From: Sciurus carolinensis
Lineage: Eukaryota; Chordata; Mammalia; Rodentia; Sciuridae
Length of the DNA stretch: 64,000 nucleotides
Direction: 5' to 3'
Assembly (NCBI RefSeq): GCF_902686445.1
Contig: NC_062232.1
Location: 73,611,440-73,675,439, forward strand
The notes beneath the pieces were generated by a model. That model was not told where the DNA came from and ran no database searches. It saw only the letters and a program-made list of their open reading frames with translations. Of this stretch, positions 1 to 11,300 are shown piece after piece. Within the stretch, counting starts at the first letter, position 1. Each line of letters opens with the position of its first letter. The position numbers and the translations under genes were made by a program.

Positions 1-109
1 TTCCCTCTATACAGTCCTTCTTTCCTTCATTCTTACCGTTCTCCTTAGCCTAACTCTAAACCTAACCCTAAACCTAATGCTTGCCCCTCCTGCCCCCCAT
101 TATATGTCC
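1..109 (-). other. L1 A 3' UTR with telomere-repeat-like tract
   Basis: Downstream of the natural ORF2 stop. Positions 44-83 read on the plus strand as degenerate CCCTAA-type units (cctaaccctaaacctaa and neighbours), that is TTAGGG-like on the element's sense strand. The same tract is in L1 E at about 50500-50535 but absent from the corresponding place in L1 C (about 27800-27835), so it marks a subfamily. Confidence 0.85.
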
Positions 110-3100
110 TCATCCGCTTAACAGCGAGATCATTCGTCCTTTAGTTTTTTGAGACTGGCTTATCTCACTTAGCATGATATTCTCCAATTTCGACCATTTG
201 CCTACAAATGCCATAATTTTATCATTCTTCATTGCGGAGTAATATTCCATTGTATATATATGCCACAGTTTCTTTATCCATTCATCAACTGAAGGGCATC
301 TAGGTTGGTTCCACAATCTGGCTATGGTGAATTGAGCAGCAATGAACATTGATGTGGCTGTATCTCTGTAGTATGCTGATTTTAAGTCCTTTGGGTATAG
401 GCCAAGGAGTGGGATAGCTGGGTCAAATGGTGTTTCCATTCCAAGCTTTCTGAGGAATCTCCACACTGCTTTCCAGAGTGGTGGCACTAATTTGCAACCC
501 CACCAGCAATGTATGAGTGTTCTTTTTTCACCACATCCTCGCCAACACATATTGTTGCTTGTATTCTTGATAATCGCCAATCTAATTGGGGTGAGATGAA
601 ATCTTAGGGTAGTTTTGATTTGCATTTCCCTTATTACTAGGGATGTTGAACATTTTTTCATATATCTGTTGATTACTTGTACATCTTCTTCTGTGAAGTG
701 TCTGTTCATTTCCTTAGCCCATTTGTTGATTGGATTATTTGTATTCTTCGTGTAGAGTTTTTTGAGTTCTTTATAGATTCTGGAAATTAGCGCTCTATCT
801 GAGGTATGGTTGGCAAAGATATTCTCCCACTCTGTAGGCTCTTTCTTCACATTTCTGATAGTTTCCTTTGCTGAGAGAAAGCTTTTAAGTTTGAATCTAT
901 CCCAGTTGTTGATTCTTGCTTTTATTTCTTGTGCTATGGGAGTCCTGTTAAGGAAGTCTGATTCTAAGCCAACAAGTTGAAGTTTTGGACCTACTTTTTC
1001 TTCTATTAAGATGCAGGGTCTCTGGTCTGATTCCGAGGTCCTTGACCCATTTTGAGTTGAGTTTTGTGTAGGGTGAGAGATAGGGGTTTAATTTCATTCT
1101 ATTGCATATGGTTTTCCAGTTTTCCCAGCACCATTTGTTGAAGAGGCTATCTTTTCTCCATTGCATATTGTTGGAACCTTTGTCTAGTATGAGAAAATTG
1201 TATTTATTTGGGTTTGTGTCTGTGTCCTCTATTCTGTACCATTGATCTACCTGTCTATTTTGGTACCAATACCATGCCGTTTTTGTTACTATTGCTTTGT
1301 AGTAGAGTTGAAGATCTGGTATTGCGATACCCCCTGCTTCGCTCTTGCTACTGAGGATTGCTTTAGCTATTCTAGGTTTTTTATTCTTCCAGATGAATTT
1401 CATAATTGCTTGCTCTATTTCTGCAAGGTACATCATTGGGATTTTAATTGGAATTGCATTGAATCTATATAGCACTTTAGGTAGTATAGCCATTTTGACG
1501 ATATTAATTCTGCCTATCCAGGAACATGGGAGATCTTTCCATCTTCTAAGGTTTTCTTGAATTTCTTTCTTTAGTGTTCTGTAGTTCTCATTGTAGAGGT
1601 CTTTCACCTCTTTTGTGAGATTGATTCCCAAGTATTTTATTTTTTTCGATGCTATTGTGAATGGGGTAGTTTTCCTAATTTCTCTTTCTGAAGATTCATC
1701 ACTTATGTATAAAAATGCATTGGATTTATGAGCATTGATCTTGTAACCTACTACTTTACTGAATTCACTTATGAGTTCTAAAAGTTTTCTGGTGGAATTT
1801 CCAGGTTCCTCTAAATATATAATCATGTCATCAGCGAACAGGGATAGTTTGAGTTCTTCTTTTCCTATTCATATCCCTTTAATTTCTTTGGTTTGTCTGA
1901 TTGCTCTGGCTAGAGTCTCAAGGACGATGTTGAATAGAAGCGGTGAAAGAGGGCATCCCTGCCTTGTTCCAGTTTTTATGGGGAACGCTTTCAGTTTTTC
2001 ACCATTTAGAATGATATTAGCCATGGGCTTAGCGTAGATTGCCTTTATAATGTTTAGGAATGTTCCCACTACCCCAATTTTTTCTAGAGTTTTGAGCATG
2101 AAGGGATGCTGTATTTTATCAAATGCTTTTTCTGCATCTATTGAAATAATCATGTGATTCTTAACTTTATGTCTGACATTTATTGATTTCCGAATGTTGA
2201 ACCAATCTTGCATCCCTGGGATAAAACCCACTTGATCGTGGTGCACTATCTTTTTAATATATATTTGTATGCGATTTGCTAAAATTTTGTTGAGAATTTT
2301 TGCATCGATGTTCATTAAGGATATTGGTCTGAAATTTTCTTTCCTCGATGTGTCTCTGTCTGGTTTAGGTATCAGGGTGATATTGGCTTCATAGAACGAG
2401 TTTGGGAGGGTTTCCTCCTCTTCTATTTCATGGAATAGTTTGAGGAGTATTGGAATGAGCTCTTCTTTAAAGGTTTTGTAGAACTCGGCTGAGAACCCAT
2501 CTGGTCCTGGAATTTTCTTTGTTGGTAGGCTTTTGATGACCTCTTCTATTTCATTGCTTGAAATTGGTTTATTTAAGTTGTGTATGTCCTCCTCATTCAG
2601 TTTAGGTAGTTCATATGTCTCTAGAAATTTGTTGATGTCTTCGAGGTTTTCTGTTTGTTGGAGTATAGATTTTCGAAATAGCTTCTAATTATGTTTTGTA
2701 TTTCACTCGTGTCTGTTGTGATGTTTCCTTGTTCATTCCGAATTTTAGTAATTTGAGTTTTCTCCCTCTTTCTCTTTGTTAGTGTGGCTAAGGGTTTATC
2801 AATTTTATTTATTTTTTCAAAGAACCAACTATTTATTTTGTTAATTTTTCCGATTGTTACTTTTGTTTCGATTTCGTTGATTTCGGCTCTGATTTTAACT
2901 ATTTCCTGTCTTCTACTACTTTTGGTATTGGTCTGCTCTTCTTTTTCTAGTGCTTTGAGCTGTAGTGTTAAGTCGTTTATTTGTTGATTTCCACTTCTTT
3001 TTTTGAATGCACCCCATGAAATAAATCTTCCTCTAAATACTGCTTTCATAGTGTCCCAGAGATTTTGATATGATGTGTCTTTGTTCTCGTTTACTTCTAA

Positions 3101-3943
3101 GAATTTTTTTATTTCCCTCCTGATGTCTTCTGTTATCCATTCATCATATAATAGTGTAGTATTTATTCTCCAGGTATTGGAGAAGTTTCTGTTTTTTATT
3201 CTGTCATTTATTTCTAATTTCAATCCATTATGATCTGATAGAGTACAAGGTAGTATCTCTATCTTCTTGTATTTGCTAACAGTAGCTTTGTGGCATAAAA
3301 TATGGTCTATTTTAGAGAAGGATCCATGTGCTGCTGAGAAGAAAGTGTATTCGTTCTTTGTTGGATGGTATATTCTATATATGTCCGTTAAGTCTAAATT
3401 GCTGATTGTGTTGTTGAGATCTATAGTTTCTTTATTCAATTTTTGTTTGGACGATCTATCCATTGGTGAGAGAGGTGTGTTAAAATCACCTAGTATTATT
3501 GTGTTGTGGTCTATTTGATTTCTGGAATTGAGAAGGATTTGTTTGACGTACGTGGATGAGCCAATGTTCGGGGCATAGATATTTATGATTGTTATGTCTT
3601 GCTGATTTATGCTTCCCTTAAGCAGCATGTAATGTCCTTCTTTATCTCTTCTGACTAGTTTTGGTTTGAAGTCCACATTATCTGAAATGAGGATGGATAC
3701 TCCAGCTTTTTTGCTGTGTCCGTGTGCATGGTATGTTTTTCCCCATCCTTTCACCTTTAGTCTATGGGTGTCTCTTTCTATGAGATGAGTCTCTTGCAGG
3801 CAGCATATTGTTGGATTTTTCTTTTTAATCCAATCTGCCAGTCTGTGTCTTTTGATTGATGAATTCAGGCCATTAACATTCAGGGTTATTATTGTGATAT
3901 GATTTGTATTCTCAGTCAATTGACTCATATTTGTTTTTGACAT
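110..3943 (-). pseudogene. L1 A ORF2 (endonuclease / reverse transcriptase), three lesions
   Basis: About 1,277 codons, the usual L1 ORF2 length. ORF2p nicks target DNA and reverse-transcribes L1 RNA. From the N-terminus: an APE-like endonuclease with the LNVNGLN start, the QETHL glutamate, GDFNTPLS and the SDH catalytic end (3943 to about 3200); reverse transcriptase with SAEFYK, an [12 protein letters not shown] block and the FADD catalytic motif just upstream of 1826; and a C-terminal C-x3-C-x7-H-x4-C cysteine motif ([18 protein letters not shown]). Three lesions compared with the other copies: a 1-nt deletion near 2655, an in-frame TGA at 1869-1871 (likely CGA to TGA at a CpG) and a 1-nt insertion near 1006. 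The C-terminal frame runs to a normal stop at 110. The protein cannot be made whole from this copy. Confidence 0.93.
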
Positions 3944-3974
3944 GATTTGGTTTCTCCTTTATTTGGCTATTCCT

Positions 3975-5021
3975 TTAGGCTAGCGCCTCCTGTTGCTGAT
4001 TTGCATCATTGTTTTTCATCTCTTCCTCATGGAATATTTTGCTGAAAATGTTGTGTAATGCTGGCTTTCTTTTTGTAAATTCCTTTATCTTTTGTTTATC
4101 CTGGAAGGATCTTATTTCATCATCAAATTTGAAGGTAAGTTTTGCTGGGTATAAGATTCTTGGTTGGCATCCGTTTTCTTTCAGGGCTTCGTATATGTTG
4201 TTCCAGACCCTTCTAGCTTTTGGGGTCTGGATTGAAAAATCTGCTGATATTCTTATTGGTTTCCCTCTGAATGTAATTTGATTCTTTTCTCTCGCGGCCT
4301 TTAAAATTCTGTCTTTATTTTGTATGTTAGGTATTTTCATAATAATGTGCCTTGGTGTGGGTCTGTTGTAATTTTGTATGTTTGGTGTTCTATAAGCCTC
4401 TTGTACTTGGTTTTCCATTTCATTCTTCAGATTTGGGAAATTTTCTGTTATTATTTCATTGAATAGATTGTTCATTCCTTTGGTTTGTTTCTCTAAGCCT
4501 TCCTCAATCCCAATAATTCTTAAATTTGGCCTTTTCATGATATCCCATAATTCTTGTAGATTCTGTTCATGATTTCTCACCATCTTTTCTGTTTGGCCAA
4601 CTTTGCTTTCAAGGTTAAATAATTTCTCTTCAATGTCTGAGGTTCTGTCTTCCAGGTGTTCTATCCTATTGGTTATGCTTTCTATGGAGTTTTTAACTTG
4701 GTTTATTGTTTCCTTCATTTCAAGGATTTCAGTTTGGTTTTTTTTCAGTATCTCTAACTCTTTATTGAAATGATCTCTTGCTTCCCGTATTTGCTCTTTT
4801 AACTGTTGGTTGGTGCGATCATTTAATGCCTGCATTTGCTCTTTCATCTCCTCCTTCAATGCCTGCATTTGCTCTTTCATCTCCTCATTAGCTTCTCTGA
4901 TCGTTTTAATTACGTACATTCTGAACTCCCTTTCTGACATTTCTTCTGCTGTGCTGTCATTGGGTTTTATTGATGTAGTATCTAGGTTTGTTTGGGACAT
5001 TTTCTTCCCTTGTTTTCTCAT
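3975..5021 (-). CDS. L1 A ORF1: RNA-binding chaperone ORF1p, intact
   Basis: 348 codons, uninterrupted, in the size range of mammalian L1 ORF1p, the trimeric RNA-binding protein that coats L1 RNA in the cytoplasm. A charged N-terminus (residues about 1-45) is followed by a long coiled coil (about 45-155, rich in E/K/L/I heptads, with MKEQMQAL twice), an RRM-type core containing NLRIIGIEEG (about 170-250), and a C-terminal domain with the typical GKPIRISADFS and a basic TPKARR stretch (about 255-340). Two 11-residue units, EEMKEQMQALK then EEMKEQMQALN, lie in tandem in the coiled coil. The start is the first Met of the open frame; a second Met at residue 8 (KKMSQTN) is also plausible. A 31-bp spacer separates it from ORF2. 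No premature stop is seen; whether it is expressed is unknown. Confidence 0.93.
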   Translation of the reverse strand: MRKQGKKMSQTNLDTTSIKPNDSTAEEMSEREFRMYVIKTIREANEEMKEQMQALKEEMKEQMQALNDRTNQQLKEQIREARDHFNKELEILKKNQTEILEMKETINQVKNSIESITNRIEHLEDRTSDIEEKLFNLESKVGQTEKMVRNHEQNLQELWDIMKRPNLRIIGIEEGLEKQTKGMNNLFNEIITENFPNLKNEMENQVQEAYRTPNIQNYNRPTPRHIIMKIPNIQNKDRILKAAREKNQITFRGKPIRISADFSIQTPKARRVWNNIYEALKENGCQPRILYPAKLTFKFDDEIRSFQDKQKIKEFTKRKPALHNIFSKIFHEEEMKNNDANQQQEALA

Positions 5022-5960
5022 ATTGGTCAGTTGTCAGTGGGACCCTGAGATATTGCAGTTTTCCGCTATTGACTTATAGTGTCCCGGTAGATTTCCAGTG
5101 TATCACCTCCCAGCCTTCAGTAGCCTGATGTCTTGGAGGAATCTGATAAAGCAGCTCATCCGAAGAAAACTGCCCCTAGCCCCCTACTGGTTCCACGGTT
5201 TGGAACTGGCTCTGTGCAGAAATGCTCTCGCTGTGGGCCTGCACCGTGCAGCTGGCCGTGTGGGAGGAGCCCACTGCCGTAGTGTGGAAGGCTACCTTGG
5301 GAAGACTCTAGCTGCCCTGCCCAGCTCCAATAAGCCACCTCTATCTGGGCCTGCCACCCGGGCCGAGCTTTACCCAGTGGGCAGACTCACCCGTGGCTCT
5401 ATTTCAGTCCGAGTCTCTCAATGCCTCCCCTTCTTAACTCCTGGGTTCTGGAGCGACTGGGGGTGCAGTCTCCCTCTAGGCCGCCCTCTTGGATCGCCCC
5501 GTGAAGAGAGTCTGCAGCTGGAGTGGGCAGAGTTGCCTGAAGCGGTCTCTGTCTGCCCTGCCCTGATCCCAGAGGCTGCCTGCGGATCGAGGCTCTCTGC
5601 TGGTTCGTTGCCGGAGTACGCTGCGCTGCAGTGGCTCCGGGACTCGGAGCTTGTTCTGGTCAGAAAGGATCTCACTAGCGGGCCAGTTCCGTTCCGAGAA
5701 CCTGGAGAAGCTGGCTGTGTGGGCGCGGCCCACCGCCGGAGTGCGCAGGGCTGCCTGTGGATGACTCTAGCTGCCCTGCCCGGCTCCGATAAGCCACCTC
5801 TATCTGGGCCTGTCACCCGGGCCGAGCTTTACCCAGTGGGCAGACTCACCCGTGGCTCTATTTCAGTCCGAATCTCTCAATGCCTCCCCTTCTTAACTCC
5901 TGGGTTCTGGAGCGACTGGGGGTGCAGTCTCCCTCTAGGCCGCCATCTTGGATTGCCCAG
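5022..5960 (-). promoter_or_regulatory. L1 A 5' UTR / internal promoter
   Basis: GC-rich, CpG-containing block immediately upstream of ORF1, in strong contrast to the AT-rich flanks. On the sense strand its outer end carries CCAAGATGGCGGC (plus positions about 5939-5953), the YY1-type core found at the start of many mammalian L1 5' UTRs, where it positions transcription initiation. Open frames crossing this block on either strand are fortuitous products of its high GC content. Confidence 0.85.
5251..5958 (-). repeat. Two diverged copies of a 5' UTR unit, offset 459 bp
   Basis: 5251-5499 and 5710-5958 align at a constant 459-bp offset (for example gctggc at 5251 and 5710, gctgccctgc at 5311 and 5770, ccgcc at 5481 and 5940). 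This resembles the monomer-type L1 promoters of rodents. The outer copy keeps the ATGG core of the YY1-type motif; the inner has ctctt where the outer has atctt, so the core is lost. Confidence 0.85.
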
Positions 5961-6461
5961 TGTTGGTTTCTATCCTGGTAAATTATGATTCTCTGCATCA
6001 CAATTGTGATTCTCTGTCTCTCCAAATACGGAAGTAGTGGTTTGCCCTGACTTCACATCTCTGGTAAATCAAGGAACATTTGCTGATTTTTCAGTTTGTT
6101 CAGATATTTATTTGTTAGGATAGAGTGGTAACCTCTAAGCTCTTTACGTGACAAATTAGAAATGGAATGTCTCTGAAATTACCACATTTTAAGCCACACT
6201 ATATATGGGCATTAACTAAACTTTCTGGCTACACGTTTTATTATATAAAAAAGGATAATAAGGTGTGAAATTTTCAGTATGTTTCTTGTTTAAATTGTGT
6301 AAATCAGAAAATACTATTTTCATTTTTCCTTTTATATAGTCAGTGCAGCCAGTGTTCAGTTGTTCAATGTCATATGATTTTCCTTATTAAGACTCATTGC
6401 AACTACCTGAAAAAATTCTGATTCATTTTTAATTAATTAAAAAAATGATTTGGTAATGGTA
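5961..6461. other. Unique AT-rich DNA, no feature seen
   Basis: No coding signal, recognisable repeat or RNA gene. It includes the 5' flank of L1 A; because the 3' flank is outside the window, the target-site duplication cannot be looked for. Confidence 0.6.
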
Positions 6462-6891
6462 TGTTTTAGTCATCTTTTGTGTCACTGTGACTAAAATACA
6501 CACAAGAACGTCTTAGAGTAGGGAGAGTTTATTTTGGCTCACAGTAATAGAGATCTCAGACTATAGATGGCCAATTCCATTACTCTGGGCCCAAAATAAG
6601 GCAGGACATCAGGGCAGAAGGTCATGGTGGAGGAAAGACACCTCGGCATGGCAGATAGAAACACAGAGTGGGGAATAAGGGACCACAGAAAAGATGCACC
6701 CTTCCAGGGCATACTCTCAGTGACCCAACTCCTTGAGCCATGCCCCAAGTGCCTATAGTTATGACCCCCTGTCATTCAAGCTAAAATGGACTGATAAGAT
6801 TACAGTACTCAGAATCTAATCACTTTACCCCTGAACATTTTTAAATTAATGCAGGAACTCTAGGGGGACACCTCATAACTAGAACATAACA
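6462..6891 (-). mobile_element. MaLR-like solo LTR, minus strand
   Basis: About 430 bp bounded by tgttttagt and aacataaca (TG...CA ends). It aligns in reverse with the LTRs at 7944-8389 and 16548-16984: the 'gtttattttggctcac' polyadenylation region (AATAAA in reverse), a middle resembling the 'gagccatg' and gctgc segments, and a terminal block with 'gggggacacctcat'. No clean 5-bp duplication is visible. The family assignment (ERVL-MaLR) is from recalled similarity to MST/MLT1-type LTRs. Confidence 0.65.
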
Positions 6892-7504
6892 CCAGCTAAA
6901 AACTGGAGGAAAAGTAATTTGCAAACAAAAATAGGACTTGTCAGGACTGATCACACTTATTTAAAACTTCAAAATTCTTCCTTTTCTAATTTTTAAATAG
7001 CAGCATGTTTTCTCTTATATGCATCAAGTGCTTAAAATACTAAATAGGTAGTTTTTTTTAAACTATAAATGGAATGCTTGATTGAGGTCTAAAAATTTGA
7101 TAGTTTCACCAACATGCATCTGATTCTCTTAATTGCTGACTTTTGTCTTTAACAAAATATAGGGGTTATTAAATTTTTTTTTTGCTAGAAAGTACTAATT
7201 AGTAAGATTGAATCTTATATTTTTATCTATTTGTATATTTCATGTTCCCTTATGAGTGTCTGTTGCCACTCAGGAAGTAAAACAGAAAAAATTCTTATCT
7301 TAAGGACAGTTTTAATGTTAATTATTAAACCAAAGCATTTTTTAAATTTTATAAATAAACTATAGTATTGTTTAGATGTTGGCTATGGATAAAACTTCAC
7401 AAGGTGATAAATACAGTATTTCCTATAGCTCCGAAGTTCACACATTTTTATGAGTCTCTACTGATATTAATGTTCTGTCCCAGATCTCTAGGAACCTTCT
7501 GTAT

Positions 7505-7574
<70 letters not shown>

Positions 7575-7943
7575 CCCCCCTTAAGATGGTGGGTGGTTTG
7601 ATGGATAAAGACAAGATATTCTAAAACACAAATACAAGTTTATACAATAATGCTCCCCATGTGAATACAAAACATGCAGAGTATCAGTTTTGCCATTTGG
7701 CATAAATATTTGCTATTTATAATGTCATAGATGCTCACTAGTTATTGAACTTTTATACTCTTTAGCAATTGAAAAAAGGTAGGCTGAATTTTTAATATAA
7801 TGTAGTGAAGCTATTCTGAAAGAAATGTTTTTGTTTTCACAATACATTGGAAACACTTTTATCAATCACTTGGGATAAACAAAAGTAAGAATTATTGTCC
7901 TTTAGAAACTGAATTTGTTCCAGATAATTTTTCGAATGCCCCT
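6892..7943. other. Unique AT-rich DNA with one compound microsatellite
   Basis: No gene found. It includes a (CA)n(TA)n tract at 7507-7572. The short open frame over this tract is only dinucleotide repeat. Confidence 0.6.
7507..7572. repeat. (CA)n-(TA)n compound microsatellite
   Basis: About 18 CA units followed by about 15 TA units. Likely length-polymorphic. Confidence 0.97.
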
Positions 7944-8389
7944 TGTTATGGTTTAGATGTTAGGTGTTCCCCAAAAGTTCATGTGTGAGACAATGCAAGG
8001 TTTAGAGGAGAAATGATTGGGTTATGAGAGCCTTAACCCAATCAGTGAATTAATTCCTGGTAGGATTAACTGAGTGGTAACTGAGGGAAGATAGGATGTG
8101 GCTGGAGGAACTGGGTCATAGGGGTGTGCCTTTGGAGTATATATATTTGTACCTGGCAAGTGGAGTCACTCTCTCTTCTCTCTCTGCTTCCTGATCATCA
8201 TGTGAGCTGCTTCCCTCTGTCACACTCTTCCACCGTGATGTTAGGCCTCACCTTGAACCCCAAGGAATGGAGTCAGTCTTCCACGGATCAAAACCTCTGA
8301 AACCATGAGCTGCCACATAAATATTACTAATGTAAAACTTTTCTTGTCAGGTCTTTTAGTCGTTAACAGTGAAATAGCTTACTAAAACA
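7944..8389 (+). mobile_element. MaLR-like solo LTR, plus strand
   Basis: Begins tgttatggtttagatg and ends actaaaaca (TG...CA), 446 bp. It contains a TATA-like gtatatatattt near 8137 and a polyadenylation region before the 3' block 'gtcttttagtc'. It is strongly similar over its whole length to 16548-16984 in the same orientation, and to 6462-6891 and 43407-43826 in reverse, so these are one LTR family. No internal region adjoins it. Confidence 0.7.
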
Positions 8390-11300
8390 TACCCCACATG
8401 AACTATATTATTTATTCTTGGTAGCTTCTTATTAGGAAATATGTTACTCTATATACCAGTCATCATACCTCCTTGAAATGCTTTCAAATAGAATGGAGGT
8501 TGTTGTGTAATGAAAAATTATACACACACACGCACACACAAACACAACATTCTATTATGATGCTCATGAAGTGTTTCTGAAAGTGGAGTACTCAAATCCA
8601 AATTGTTCTAATTCACCACCATTATGGAGGGGTTGATGTTCATAATTTAGTTATCAATATTAAAGAAATAACGTGATGGTTTTGGGTTTGTATCATTCCT
8701 TTCACATTACATAACTTATTAAAATCTTAAGCAAGAATAACCAGGTGAATTCTTAACTATGTACTTGAGAATGATCTTACAGATTTTGTTTTGCATTTTT
8801 TTCTAGGGTAACATCCTAGTTCCATGATGTTTTTAAAAATCTATCATTTATTTTAGGAAAAATATAGAAAATAAAAAAATACGTGTACATATATACATAT
8901 AATAACACCTGCATATAATATACACTTTTATATATTATATATTACCTTTTCAGTGAATTCATGTATTGATTCAAGACTCAAATTTCTAAGGAAAATTTTA
9001 CCAGCAAATGAAGATAAATACAAAATAATTGGTTGTCTTAGCTAAGATGCACCTCACTGGAAATGTTGAATCCCTCTGTTGCCCATTACATCATCTTTGA
9101 GAGGCAATATTTCATCAGTTTCTACCATATTAAAATAATTTAGCATAATGTCTTTATTGAGATACATTTATTAAATTCAAAATCCCAATTGTTAGAAATC
9201 ACTTTTCTCACTAAATTGCATTTGACAAAAGTAAGTAATCCTGTTATTAGGTGAATTCACTTAGGATAATGGTGTTATCTTTATCGATTTAGGAAAAGAC
9301 ACAATAAAGTCATCCATATGTACTGTAAAATTTTACATAGACAATACTGCAAATGAGCAGAATCTGTAAATAATATTCATTTCCACTTATTGATAGCCTA
9401 TTATAACTCACTCATAGCTTTGTTACTTCTGTTATTAAATTATAAATAAATTGTAGAAATAATTAACATACCACAGTCAGCCCACAAGTGTCAGCAATAT
9501 TTAATTTTACACTTTTTTAAGTCTTCCAATCAATAATGGATTTGGATACATGTCATTTTTACTTTAGAAAATTTCTTTATTTCTCAATGATTCATAAACA
9601 AATAAAAATGTGAATGGCCTAAATCCACTCAGAAAATTCAGTTAGTAAAATATAGATAAATATCTTAAATGTTCAAGAAATCATATAAAATTATTACTTT
9701 TATTTGATTATTAAAGCATGAATATACTCAATGAAATTTCATGCTATAATGGTAGAGAACCAAAACCTTGGGTCATTTTGCTTTTGCTGTACATGTCACT
9801 ATCTTTGGTTAATTGTGAGTAATGTATTGTGGTCAACTGTGAGTAATGTGCTTGAGAACTGAAAACACATCTTAAACATCACGTTTCCCCACACCTTTCA
9901 AAAAATATTTTCTCATTAAAAACAAATACATGAACCTAGTAATTTCTTATATTAATTTCAAAATAATATATTTTCTTCATTTTGCTGATAAATTAACTTA
10001 ATTTTGAATTATAACTTCACAACATATATTTTTATAATTTCTAGTCTTATATTCAAGATTAATTTTTACTTACCATTTCATTCTGTTCTTTTTTTTTTTT
10101 TTTTTTAACTTCAAGCAAGTTATTTTCTCCTGGATTTTTTTTTCTTTCTCTCAATATAATTCCTTAATTATAATCTTAATTCTTCTGTGGTGTGGTCATT
10201 GTTTTCAGACATATTTATGTGATCTTATAATTCTATCAATAGCAACTATATATTTTATAAATATCATCATTTGGAACGTAGTAACATTAAATGAAAAAAA
10301 AGCAGTCTCCTTGAAACAGTTCTTAAACACATAAGAAAGGAATGGGTAAATTTTGTATTCTATTAATTATCAAACTGACGGAACAAATTGAATTTCATAA
10401 AATGTTTAGTTCTCCCTTAGAAGAATAGGTCAGTTATTTGAAATAGACGTTTTAATTTGTTTTTGAACCAAAAAGACAGTTAAAACTTGTTATCTTTTTT
10501 AACGATTTCTCAAAGTAATTATCAACTGAAACCGAAATCTATACAAATAACTTGTTCACATTATATTTTGCTGCATAATTGCATTCTAATTTTTTATTAA
10601 TTTAATAATGTGAGTGTACTGTGAACTCCACCTGAATAAGAAGGGAGAAATGAAATAAATATTTCTTGACATGACTTCTCAGTTTAATCTGAAACAGAAA
10701 TACAAAATGAATAATGTGAAATACAGTAGAATTAACAAAACAGATTTGAGTTACTTATTGTAGGAATGTGCTTTAGACTAGGTGATAATGACCATTTATA
10801 AGACATTATTTTCAACATTGCTAAAATTTACTTGAGGTTTACCAGATAATTTAAACTGGGGAAAAAAATCACAATTTTTAGAGTTATTATATTAAATTTA
10901 AATCTATTTTTCCTATTGCTTCCCTTATTATGTAGTATGTGTATATTTTTCTTATTTTGTGTGTTTTCAATTATCAGCATATTTGAGTAATTTACATTAC
11001 ATACATTGAACAAGCAAGTATATGTTTATTCAGGTAATGTTTTCTCTAAATCTGCCTTTAGAGTTTTTAAAATATAAACAGAAAAATAGATTCAAACTAG
11101 CAAAACAAAAAATGAAATGCTGGTAAAAATATTTTTTATTAAGTCATGAAACAGGTACCATTATAGGAGGCTGTGAAAAGTATCATAGACAATGAAAAGG
11201 TAAATTGCATAATTGCAAATTCTTTGTGCAAAACACATAAATTTAAGGACCAGAAAAAAAGAGGGAATCCAGGAAATTGTTAATAGAATAAGAATATCTG

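Larger units (their letters stand above)
1..5960 (-). mobile_element. L1 A: near-full-length young LINE-1, 3' end cut by window edge
   Basis: An L1 non-LTR retrotransposon read on the minus strand: 5' UTR (about 5960-5022), ORF1 (5021-3975), 31-bp spacer, ORF2 (3943-110) and part of the 3' UTR (109-1). By comparison with L1 E at 49099-50672, only about 100 bp of 3' UTR plus the poly(A) lies outside the window, so the 3' target-site duplication cannot be seen. Order and lengths match a complete mammalian L1. ORF1 is intact and ORF2 carries only two 1-nt frameshifts and one nonsense codon, so this is among the youngest insertions here. The 5' boundary is approximate, set where similarity between the two 5' UTR units ends and AT-rich flank begins. 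Confidence 0.95.

Noticed and set aside
44..83. Interstitial telomere or chromosome-fusion site
   Set aside because: The tract is short, degenerate and at the same coordinate of two separate L1 copies, so it is part of the element, not a telomere remnant.
1242..1560. Plus-strand frames of 71-76 codons, also mirrored at 49111-49341 minus
   Set aside because: Antisense shadows of L1 ORF2; their recurrence in L1 E reflects repeat identity, not a conserved gene.
5098..5988. 296-codon open frame on the plus strand and overlapping minus frames (5418-5816, 5476-5733)
   Set aside because: They lie in the GC-rich L1 A 5' UTR, antisense or out of frame to ORF1. The duplicated segment within the frame mirrors the promoter-unit duplication; there is no domain.
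7368..7601. 77-codon frame with THTHTH/IYIYIY
   Set aside because: Translation of the CA/TA microsatellite.
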